Positions 1-8,667 of a stretch of 17,476 nucleotides of DNA are shown in pieces. The notes under the pieces were generated by a model. That model saw nothing but the letters and a program-made list of their open reading frames with translations, was not told where the DNA came from and made no database searches. The translations under genes were made by a program, and so were the position numbers. How positions within the stretch are numbered: position 1 is the first letter of the stretch; the number at the start of each line of letters is the position of its first letter. The DNA comes from Amanita rubescens. Taxonomy: Eukaryota > Basidiomycota > Agaricomycetes > Agaricales > Amanitaceae. The stretch is taken from NCBI GenBank assembly GCA_015039365.1, contig WION01000788.1, positions 1 through 17,476 on the forward strand, written 5' to 3'.

Positions 1-175
1 AGTCAAAATCGAAAGAAGCATTTTGCATCTTTTTCCGAGTACTTCTATGGACATAATTATCCTCGGACCGGTTCACGCGCTGGCGCTTGACAGGGGTGGC
101 CGTGGACGGCTCTATTTGATCCCTTCCTCGTTTCTGGCTCGACTTGCTCGAATCGCTAGTGCTTAAGATACCCAT
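1..175 (-). CDS. Possible start of an unrecognised basic protein, cut by the left edge
   Basis: On the minus strand an ATG at 175-173 opens a frame that stays free of stops for 58 codons to the window edge. The translation begins MGILSTSDSS and is rich in Lys, Arg, Ser and Gln (for example KRGRDQ and VKRQRV), like a disordered, nuclear-type basic segment. It overlaps the last 20 nt of the Gyp2-like coding sequence in a different frame. I do not recognise it. It may be a real 5' end, part of a rearrangement that cut the Gyp2-like gene, or intron sequence of that gene read by chance. Only the next bases to the left can decide. Confidence 0.22.
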   Translation of the reverse strand, partial: MGILSTSDSSKSSQKRGRDQIEPSTATPVKRQRVNRSEDNYVHRSTRKKMQNASFDFD

Positions 176-3077
176 CCTTGTTCTTGTCATGAAGGTTGAG
201 GAACCATTCAATATTCTCCATCAAGTCATTGAACATGACACCATCCAAGCCCGATACAAGATCCTGCAATCATCAGGCACATATCAAAAAGAAGATCCAC
301 AACGAGTAAAACTTCCACCTACCTGGAACGACAACGCACCCCGACATGACGTATCCCAAAAGTAGAACAACCGGTCGATAAACTCATGTTCAGCGACCTC
401 ACGATCCACACGCCGCTTATCAAACGAGCAAAACGTCAGAAAAGATTCTTCATGACGAACGGGAACTCACCGTCAAACCATTCATAACGATCTTCTCATC
501 TCGAGCCCACGTCGCAATCTCACTCAAAAAGTGGCGGAACGTCCGCAATCCGATCCTCGTCTCAGGCTTCTCCTCATGACCATCGTTGGTCGTGAACAAC
601 GACGGCGGTGGCGCAGCCGCAGGTGGCGCCGGCTCGATACACATCGCCTTATACAAGGCATCGTAAATGAGCCCCGCTTGTTCCTTGCTGAATCTACCGA
701 GAGTCTTGAGGTTCCGAACCGCAGCACGCTTAGAGAAAGCTTCGATATTGTGGATGATCTCATTTCGGAAACGTTTCCGTTCCGAGAGGATCATTTCCTC
801 TGTAATAACGGAAAACTCTCGGAAGGATATGAGAAGGAGTTCTTGGAAGCGCGTGATGGCACGCGAACGGGGGTCACTTGAGCTTGGATGGGCTGATTGG
901 TCAAGGAAGGCAAAGTATTCCCTCATCACACTGAACGGCAACGTGAGTGGTATGATCATCAAAAGGGTTTTAGTACGCACTTGAGGAAACCGCCGTCATC
1001 CTGAACTTGTAGTAGCTTTTCCCCGTTGATCTTGAGAATAGCTATAATATGTTCCATCGTAAGTCACGGTATCATCGTCGAGGCTGGAAGTCAGACCTAA
1101 TCTATCAAAAAGTCATTAATACGAGAAATTCAACATAGAAAAGGTTTACACACCCTACTTGGAACAAAACCTTGGGCCCCATGCAGAAGAAGCAGTCCAC
1201 TATCCGGAAAGCGAAGACCATAGGCATACTGTTGATATATCTGAGACCTCTGTCAGCGTCCTGATCGTGAAATGAGTGAAATTTCACGTACAAACTGAGG
1301 AACCAGGGAAGCGATGCGACCGATAGTTGCACGTCAACCGTTTCGAAATGAGTGTGGATCATAGGAAGACATCTGGCTACCAGAGCTTCGAAGACGCGTT
1401 GATCGAGGAGCGTCCCATGCATCGATGGCCTGTAGAGCATATACCATTAGTAATGAAGAAAATGGAGAGAAGGCAACGTACGAGTAGTATCCTGGTAGTA
1501 ATCTATCGCATAGCACTTCCAAAAGCCAAAATGCCTGCTCTTCCGACATATAACTGCCAATCGCGTTTGATAAACGAATCAAGGGGGACAAAGGGGGAAG
1601 GCCCTACATTAGGATCGCTGCTGCAAGTATGTTCATCGCCTATATATCAAGTTAGCACATGGTTTCGCAAAAAGGGGAGGAACCGACCTGACAATACCCA
1701 AGTTCCGGGTTTTTGAACGAATACGCTTGCAGCACCCGGCGGAGCGCGCCTATGCCTTCCTCAGACTGGTAGCCGGCATATTCGGGTAGACTTCTGTGTA
1801 AATCCTTCTCGATATCTTCTGTGCTTGTACTAGTTTTCCCCTTGTGTTCCTCTAGTAGCCGTTCGTAGTAGCCAGGATTCGTGAAACGAAGGAAAATGGA
1901 TCCAGAAAGCGTTTCCCATATTTCTCCACGTAGTCTGTTCGGAAGTCCGACTTGAACTAGCCTTGTACATTGAGGATAACGCAACAAAGCCAGGTTCCGG
2001 CCGTGAGCTAAAAAAACTCGTGAAATAGCAGAATTTAATGATAAACGAGACAGTACTTTTCAAATATGTAGTCCATAGCTTGATCTTTGATGCTTCCCTC
2101 AGCCTAGTTCGAGGTTAGTGAAAAAAATCTCTTGTTGAGATAGTCTACAGACTTTTTAGGATCACCAGGAAACTTAAAGCGAAGACCCAGTCCGCCGTGG
2201 TATAGATGCTCTCTAGCAGGTGCACCATCCGTCTCTTCGCTAATTAGACTACCATCTTCTCGTTCATTATCTGCAACGTTGGACGAGGTGGATATAAGAG
2301 CCTCCGAATAACACGTCTTGACAAACGTCTTGACGGCCTTCATCTGACCCTTTTGTAGCTCGATTTTCAGCGCATCCCGAAATATGGTGCAAAACGCGTC
2401 CGCGGTTGGGCGTAAAGACGTCAGTTGAACGACCTTGGAAGTTCGGTTCAAGTTATAATTTAGTTCCGTGATGGATGGGCTACGTACGAGTCGTGGACCG
2501 TGCCAGGTTGATACGCTGAGCGCATATATTCCTGCTCTGGCGTTCAACCGTTCAACGCGACGGACGGTTGCGAGGGGTATTGTGAACCGGACGGATTTGC
2601 GATCCAACGATGCAAACGAGAGGTAGGGCGGCATGAGGTAAAGCTTCCCCGCCTATTCGAATCGTACGGTGAGCAAAAGCCGTTGAAGCGCTGATAACTC
2701 ACGTATGATTCTTCCTCTGCGTCTCCCAGGGTCAAGACCGCGTTGATGTCCATCTTGTCGATATCATTGGAAGTAGAATCCGCGATTGTTGATGGAGGTA
2801 TAGAGAAGTAAATGTGGGTAAGTTCATCCTTTGTGGGTTCTTTAAAGTTGCGGAGAGCGGTTGAGATCATCGCGATCTCATGCGTGTCGCTTGCGGTGAA
2901 TGCGCGTGATGAACTGTTGCCTTTTTTGGAATGGGCGCGTGTCTCGTATGACGATCTATTATTGCATCTCTCGCGTTTCAACCTGAGGCCTGACAGCGTC
3001 GTGTCGGCGCATTACCTAGATCTCAAATATGTTGATCCAAGCATTAGCAGCGCGTCCCCCTCATCGTTATAATGTGC
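156..3077 (-). CDS. gyp2: GRAM-TBC domain Rab GTPase-activating protein, Gyp2/TBC1D8-9 type
   Basis: Rab GAP that would speed GTP hydrolysis on a Rab GTPase in membrane traffic. Inferred exons: 2982-2703, 2652-2153, 2097-2057, 2007-1688, 1639-1608, 1553-1482, 1429-1292, 1240-1154, 1101-1097, 1041-981, 930-471, 415-323 and 263-156. From 2652 to the stop they total 1917 nt, exactly 639 codons. The GRAM domain comes first (AGKLYLMPPYLSFASLDRKS). The TBC domain follows, with the arginine-finger motif IEKDLHRS and the glutamine finger YCQ, the latter split from AMNIL by an intron. Conserved blocks SLPWFL, INSMPM and FRIVDCFFCMGPKV come next, then a helical tail and an EF-hand region. The protein ends inside the calcium loop (DKNKDGYLKH, stop at 158-156), although relatives continue. 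The start is unresolved: a probable exon at 3077-3016 joins through an unusually short 33-nt intron, and any earlier exon was not found. The TBC assignment is firm; the paralogue name is by resemblance. Confidence 0.88.
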
Positions 3078-4602
3078 CTTTTAAAACTAGACACGAATTT
3101 TATTTTTACTTTTTTATGCTCTCATATGAGTCGCTGTATGAGTCGACGACTGACGAAGAACGGAACTGACATTTATCAAGCGACCTCACGCTTGACCGTC
3201 ATTGGTGGAAAACCGGGGAAGAAATATCTGTGTCCACGTTAACTCCAGCGAATCGACGGTGACTCGTTATTGAGACTTACAAAGTCTTTAATCTTCGACC
3301 TTTGCTGTTTTCCTGTTGAATACAGTCGACCTTCAGTAGATCCTCTGCAAATCGCCAGGTCGTGGTTCAGGTGGAGCTTATAACAGAATCAAGGAATGGC
3401 AGCAAATAATGACAAATCCGAAATAAACAGAAGGGTTATGATTGTTACTGGGCTGGACTGATTGGATTGGAGGAAGACGGGCGATACCGCTGCGTTTTGT
3501 GCTCCGTTAGGTTAAGGTAATATTTTACATTCACAGAGTTCGTCGGTGAGGGTTCGAATGGATGAGCAGCATCAATACGCAGCGTGGATCGATGGTTTGT
3601 AAAAGAGGGTCAGTCCGCTGCGTATATGGGAAAAATGGCAGCACCTTCATGAGTGTAGCACCCGCCAATATGGCCATATCTCTCTTTCGCGCCATAAACT
3701 CTGCAACATTTGCCTTGATAACCGGAGTTGGAGTGCTGGAGACGAACGAGCCAGATTCTGGAAGAGCTAAACGGGCGAAAATTGGCCTAAGCCTTGGCGT
3801 GAGGCCTACGGAAGGGGGTCAATCCATGCTATATAGGAATAGACGACCACACCTTCACCCTTGTTATTAATCTGTATCCCTCGTTTTGCAATCCAATCCA
3901 CTCTTGCGCTGTGCACGGCTGGCATACCTATCGTTATTCTGTAGAGGGGCAATGTCAACGAGAAAAGAACATGTCTTTCTTGTCAACACATTCACCAAGC
4001 ATAGCGAAGGGAGCGTTCAAGTGAAACCGATCCTCGTTTAACCTTACCCTTCGCGTCGCGCCATGGTTGTACGTCCAAATCTCACCGCGCCATCGAACTG
4101 TCGGAGATCATTAGGTTGAGCGAGAAGGTGTAGTAAGGATTTGTGGGCGCACCTTTGGGTTCTTGTACAGAGGTTCGATCGTGGTGGGATTAATATTAAA
4201 GCATAGCGGGTCACGATGAATACGTGGTTACAGTCACCGTTACGGACATATAAGGGCGATGAGGATATGAACCGTCGAGTTTTGCGCCTTGTGTAAGTCA
4301 TGACTGGTGCATCAGGCAGCTATTCCGACTCATGAGGTGACGGGGGAAGACACGGGTGCTGTCTCAATACATCAGTCTTCTACCCTCGTCTTTCAAGTTG
4401 GTTTGATCATAAGATTGGTCAGGTTGCGATGGACGGGCGGAGACACGAATAGAAGATGGTGGTTGGACAGCATGTGTGAAAGCGGGGAGTCAGCGGAAGG
4501 ACAGAGCACCTTCGCAAGCGTAGCGTCCGTCTATATCATTCAGTCACCGTTGAACGTTGAACGTTGACCTGAGAGTCCGGGGTACGTCAGTGCCGAATAG
4601 AG
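3078..4602. other. Stretch with no recognisable gene
   Basis: About 1.5 kb between the Gyp2-like gene and the next candidate ORF. The 5' leader and any first exon of the Gyp2-like gene should lie just above 3077. Around 3560-3800 both strands are open: the plus strand for about 100 codons from an ATG at 3562, the minus strand for about 100 codons reading through TPVIKANVAEFMARKRDM. Neither product is recognisable and neither has clear codon bias. At 4548-4568 there is a tiny tandem repeat, CGTTGAA twice then CGTTGAC. No tRNA with a convincing B box was found. Confidence 0.5.
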
Positions 4603-4773
4603 ATGTTATTCAAATATGTACCACTGGGCCTGAGAGCAACCCAGGGTCCCCGGTCAGTGCTGCCTGAACTTTCAGTCCTGCGCACTCTCAACCCTTTGAC
4701 CAGACGCACCATTCGATTTTACTCGGTACACTCGCATCGCTCTGAGCGTCTAGCTCAAGCCTATCGTTTCTAA
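4603..4773 (+). CDS. Small ORF with a mitochondrial-presequence look, probably partial or decayed
   Basis: ATG at 4603 opens 56 codons to a TAA at 4771-4773. The product starts MLFKYVPLGLRATQ and continues with LTRRTIRFYSV. It has many Arg, Leu and Ser residues and no acidic residue in the first 25, and the RFYS motif is typical of fungal mitochondrial presequence cleavage regions. Past the TAA the same frame stays open to a GTAAGT at 4879, and a good acceptor (TTTTATCTAG) ends near 4946, followed by about 60 open codons to 5127. It could therefore be the 5' end of a nuclear gene for a mitochondrial protein interrupted by a stop. The mature protein is not recognisable. Chance is quite possible. 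Confidence 0.25.
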   Translation: MLFKYVPLGLRATQGPRSVLPELSVLRTLNPLTRRTIRFYSVHSHRSERLAQAYRF

Positions 4774-5223
4774 CTGAAGCCTTTCCCACGGTCATTTGAG
4801 GCACAAGCGCTTCGAGCTACACGTGCTGCTTCCCACCAGGAGTGTAGACTCCGGCAACTCGCCACCACCTCAGCTTCGTAAGTTCTTCTCTGGCGTTTTC
4901 TCATTCCTCAAGTTACCCGTTTGCTCATTTACGGTTTTTATCTAGTCGGCTCAGGCCGTTCAACAACTTTCTGGCGGCTGGCCCTAAGCCCAACGCTCGG
5001 AAGTGACAGGCGATTCATACCCCCCATTTTATCACGTCATCCGCCGCTTTACTACTGCAGGACTCTCGCCTTTGACTCGCCTGCTCACGACCTCAGCGCT
5101 TTTAGAGAATTGAGTGGGATTTCATGATCCCATCAGATAATACCCTTCAATAGACAAGAAGTGGCACCACCGCTCTTCGCGCTCGTTAACTTCTGGCAAC
5201 GAATAGCACTACCGACCATGCCC

Positions 5224-5250
5224 GACCATACCCGTAATACGGGTATGGTC
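5224..5250. repeat. 27-nt palindrome, 13-nt perfect arms
   Basis: GACCATACCCGTA is followed by a single A and then its exact reverse complement TACGGGTATGGTC. A partial direct copy of the left arm (CGACCATGCCCG) lies just upstream. The sequence to the right (5250-5420) is clearly more AT-rich than its surroundings, so the palindrome may mark the edge of an inserted element. No ORF of note uses it. Confidence 0.8.
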
Positions 5251-5716
5251 TACATTACTTACATGTTAGTAACAAAATGCAAGTATATGTTATTAACTCA
5301 TGTTAGAAAAGGGTCAGCCACGGCAATTGTTAATAACACATGTGAGAAATCATGGGAGAATTATTCACGGTACCCTAACCTGGTCCCGTATCTATACCAA
5401 CTTCCGAATTCATAGCAATCTATCATCAAACGACATTTGAAATGCATGAAACTTTAGAGGATTGCAAAACTGTCATCTCATCCTTCGACATGTCGCCGTG
5501 ATAGATACTTCGCCCGCGGTCAAGCTATACCAACATGAACGTTATATGCGGGAATCTCGCCAATTGGGCGAAAAGGTTGCTTCGATCGTCTGCTTGAGCC
5601 AGTCTGCTTTCAACGATCAACTGCTGGTAACCGCGGACAACTTCACCAGTCTTATTGTCTCCGGTTTCCGCCGTTTCTATGACAACATTCAGCTCCCTTC
5701 TTGATTCTCATTCTAG

Positions 5717-6016
5717 CGCGATCTCGGATACATCCAACTCGCCAATCTCGTCAGCTTCCCCGTCATCTTCAACGTCGTTTCCATCTCCCACCTCTACGGC
5801 TGCGTCCCAAATCTCGCTTTTCAAAACTTCCGAGGTTTTATCTCCAATCCTCGTATCCTGTTAGCTTGTGTCCCAGGCGCCGCCATCTTACCTGTCATCC
5901 TTTGGTTCGTATGCGGGCGGTGCTGCTGCCTTCACAAGGATGATATGCACGTTCGATTGGAGAAGAGATCGCGGTGGGGAAGAAGACTATTCGCTCAAGG
6001 TGCCCGGCTCAGTTAA
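5717..6016 (+). CDS. Exon of an unrecognised membrane protein
   Basis: Directly after a good 3' splice site (GATTCTCATTCTAG, ending 5716) a frame stays open for 99 codons to TAA at 6014-6016. Its codons strongly favour C in third position (CTC, ATC, GTC, TTC, AAC), as highly used fungal genes do, while the overlapping serine-rich frame does not. The product has two hydrophobic spans, about residues 6-27 (IQLANLVSFPVIFNVVSI) and 49-70 (ILLACVPGAAILPVILWFV), then CGRCCCLH and a basic tail. Upstream coding may come from the frame open at 5462-5704 through an intron. An acidic frame (5868-6548, with VKDLDMVEAEKDELMD) overlaps and runs on downstream, so a further splice may switch into it. No ATG lies near the exon start. 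I cannot name the family. Confidence 0.4.
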   Translation, partial: RDLGYIQLANLVSFPVIFNVVSISHLYGCVPNLAFQNFRGFISNPRILLACVPGAAILPVILWFVCGRCCCLHKDDMHVRLEKRSRWGRRLFAQGARLS

Positions 6017-6904
6017 AGATCTGGATATGGTAGAAGCAGAGAAGGACGAGTTGATGGATGTTGAACCTCCGGGACTCGGTTCGGATGAACAATGGGATAT
6101 GAGGAACACATCGATCAGGACCCATTCAAGAGTGGGCGAGGAGAGGAGGTGGATGGCAGATTCGATGGAGGCCTTCGTGCCGGGGCAACGTTGTCATCAA
6201 CTGCCAGATCCGGAGGAACGAGCGTGGACAAGCGGGGGTATACATCATAGCGGGCTACTGCGGCTCAGAAGGATGGATCGTAGCCAACGCCAACGACAGG
6301 AAGAGGAGGTAGAAGTAGGAAGAGGGGTCAAGATCGTCGAGCCTTTTCCGCCGCAACTTTTGACGCCTGGAAATGCCAGTTGCGGGGCTCCCTTGGTTTT
6401 TGGCCTCCTCTCGAGCAGTACTTGGCAAGAAGAGGACAACACAATTCAGGGAGAGGACCCGTATACACGTGTATTGAGGCGGATGAGGAGAGGAGCTGGG
6501 GTTTGTCTCGCGCTGACTCGATTCCTACCGCTAGCCCCAAGAAGATGAGTGGAGGTCCTCGACGCGGTCACCGATGTACACTTCTTTGTCGCCATCTGTG
6601 TTGAGGATACGAAGCCCGCTGATCTGTGATGACGCCGCAGATTGGTCGAGGCGTTGCCTCTGGAGTCCAAGCTTGGTACGATCTATACCAAGTACCGTGG
6701 CATGTAAGACGGATCGTATCATGAGATGGGTCCGGGGATTGTTGAAATTGGGTGGAGTTCTTCCCCTCTTTCGCGTCCGCTCTACAAGACGAACGCAATT
6801 TACAATAGTATCTATTATTCTATTATCTACAATACAGAGGTGTATATTCATCCTTAAATTGTCATCCTCGCAAGTGCATCATTCATCCTTTGGAGCTTCG
6901 TGTT
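6017..6904. other. Weakly coding region, possible gene remnants
   Basis: Several frames are open on both strands, but none gives a recognisable protein. The plus frame ending at 6548 is acidic at first and then Arg-rich. On the minus strand 6851-6531 is open and ends with LRILNTDGDKEVYIGD and a stop, with reasonable codon use over the last 60 codons. These may be pieces of decayed genes. A weak inverted repeat (TTGGTACGATC / GATCTATACCAAG type) occurs near 6672-6693. Confidence 0.3.
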
Positions 6905-7090
6905 GACATTAAAACCCCTACATACATAAATCTGTCCGCTTATGTTAGCTTCTCTTCTTTAGAATCCACATCTGCGCGCATGTACTTACATCGTTTACCG
7001 GTACCATTGGCGCTGGTCGTCGATCAAAACATACTCCATCCTTGAACATCGATATCATGGAGGCGATGACCGGCCTTCTCGCTCGAGCGT
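6905..7090 (+). repeat. Diverged duplicate of the start of the small gene at 7718 (copy 1)
   Basis: This segment matches 7635-7830 with many substitutions and small gaps. The clearest shared blocks are TTAGCTYCTCTTCYTTAGAA and the coding stretch for GAGRxSKHTxSxxIDxxxA. In copy 1 the frame reads TGTIGAGRRSKHTPSLNIDI, continues for about 20 codons and stops at a TAG near 7110. The methionine region present in copy 2 is shortened. The rest of the gene (the exons beginning DGWLATA) is not seen here, so copy 1 looks like a truncated duplicate. Confidence 0.65.
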
Positions 7091-7634
7091 CGAGCCTAAC
7101 ATTTACATAGGTATACGTGCATGAAGTAGCACAAGAGATAGGATGAATATAATGAGTTTTTTGTGTCGCAGATATTGGATCTGCGTCAAGGGCAAGTTTT
7201 CCCCCGGTTTGACTGATAATGATGGACAGTGATAGAGGAACAGAGCGTGTATCAGGTGATGAGCCCAGATAGTTGTGTTCGGGATACGAGGAGATAGTTC
7301 CTCTAGTGCATTGGTATGAACGACCGATTGCCAATTGATGCATAACGAAATTACGAAGGTCCTGGTCTTCAGCTTCTCCATCCCGCCATATTACTCATCG
7401 GTGCAAATAGGCTGACCCTGAGCGCGTCTCGCTCACTGATGCCTAATTGTGTTCGCTCTGGTAGCGTCGATGCTGAGCACAGTACCAGTTGGTCCATGTC
7501 ATCCTTTTAGACAACCGTCAACACCTCCAGCACCTCAATTGCATTGCCCCCCCCAAAAAAAACGTCAACTTCTCAACTATCAGCGCTCTACTTGTTTGTC
7601 CAAGCAGGAAATGGCTGACCGACCGTGTGGTTGA

Positions 7635-7830
7635 ATTTTGAAATTGAAACGCCTATCTAAACCTGTCTGCAAACATTAGCTCCTCTTCCTTAGAATCCAC
7701 ATTTACACACATTTACCATGCTCGCCATCACATCCTTCATCTCTGCCATGGGCGCTGGTCGTCAATCCAAACACACTTCATCGTTCAAAATCGATGCCAC
7801 CGACGCGATTGCCGGTGTTCTTCACGTCCA
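7635..7830 (+). repeat. Duplicated segment, copy 2 (5' part of the small gene)
   Basis: Partner of 6905-7090. It covers about 80 bp of presumed leader plus the first exon of the small gene. That both leader and coding parts match shows a DNA duplication of a gene start rather than just a shared protein motif. Confidence 0.65.
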
Positions 7831-8175
7831 AGTTCCAAGGACGAGGAAAAAACCTGTCATCATCCTTTGACATTCAAGGATGGCTGGCTTGCCACTGCCG
7901 CCGTGTTCAAAAAGTGGAAAACGCAAATTGCCAAGAAAATCACAAAAGATAAGCGCTCCCTTCTTCCTAATGCTGACGCAGAGCATATGCAAAGGATTTT
8001 GCACCATGCGGCTTTCTTCGTTGCTATCAAGGCGGGTCAGAAGTTGAAAACGTCGACGGCGGTTTTCTGCACCTCTGAGTGATTTGACGCGATGTTTCCT
8101 CCACATCTTCACTATATCAGCAAGGCTTGGGAAGACGAAATCTCGGGGAAAATCCGGGAGGAGCTGCGGAAGTAA
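7718..8175 (+). CDS. Small unrecognised protein, three inferred exons
   Basis: Inferred exons are 7718-7825, 7879-8061 and 8125-8175, giving 113 residues. Exon 1 starts MLAITSFISAMGAGRQSKHT. The 53-nt first intron (GTCCAA to TTCAAG, with a TTTGAC branch-like site) joins it in frame to DGWLATAAVFKKWKTQIAKK. The second, 63-nt intron (GTTTTC to CAGCAAG) has a weak donor; it removes an in-frame TGA at 8080-8082 and joins to AWEDEISGKIREELRK. If that intron is not used, the protein ends at CTSE. The product is small, basic and helical, with no signal peptide, membrane span or motif I know. Copy 1 upstream keeps the GAGRxSKHT block, which suggests past protein-level constraint. It could also be a decaying gene. 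Confidence 0.45.
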
Positions 8176-8667
8176 CCCAGCCCTGTAAAGGGAGGTAGGA
8201 GGCGCGAATTTCGTTTGATTTTTTTCTATTCCTTTATCCACGGTATGGGCGTACATATTGTGTTTTTTTAGGTCCAGATCCCCGCCCACGATGTTTGTCG
8301 CCCGCCCCGTTCGCCCATCGCGTCAGGACAGCCCCAATCCTTGGAACGACTCCGGATGATGAGGAGGAGGAGGAATGGGAAATAATGTGCGTTTGCCAAG
8401 AGGGTGAAGAGGTTAAGTGGGGCAGGAAGAGTCTGAGAGCGCATGTTAGTGTCTTCTGTGCACGGAAGACCTTACGACTCACGGCATTGAGATTAGGCTT
8501 GGAAAACAAGGCATCGCGTAGCCGGAAAAACCATGAGTTACTCAAAGATGTGGGTGCTGCGGTCACTACTGCGGCACGCAATGTTTGGTAGTGTTTGGCT
8601 GAATCAATCGATAAGACTTGCCTTAAACCTCCACCACGCTTGAAACAACCATACGCTTTCGTCTAGA
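8176..8667. other. Upstream region of the NLR-like gene
   Basis: About 490 bp before the NLR start codon. A plus frame is open at 8295-8591 and includes a run of acidic codons (GAT/GAG repeats near 8354-8372, giving DDEEEEEW) followed by a basic stretch, but it has no convincing start and no recognisable domain. The last 70 bases are CT-rich and contain no obvious TATA box. Confidence 0.35.

Noticed and set aside
1042..1151. One 110-nt intron in the Gyp2-like gene
   Set aside because: It is twice the normal length and leaves the product one residue short of the family; two introns around ATTAG fit better.
3552..3564. tRNA B-box-like GGTTCGAATGG
   Set aside because: No matching A box at the right distance and no cloverleaf could be drawn.
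6245..6670. Several overlapping 65-75 codon minus-strand ORFs
   Set aside because: They are short, Arg/Ser-rich and mutually exclusive; they look like shadows of a GC-balanced, stop-poor stretch.
7822..8289. 155-codon minus-strand ORF opposite the small gene
   Set aside because: It mirrors the plus-strand exons, has no recognised motif and no splice or codon evidence; the plus-strand model joins two in-frame exons with a typical 53-nt intron.
8295..8591. ORF with DDEEEEEW as a separate gene
   Set aside because: No ATG in good context, an acidic run from a simple GAT/GAG repeat, no recognisable domain and heavy overlap with an opposite-strand frame.
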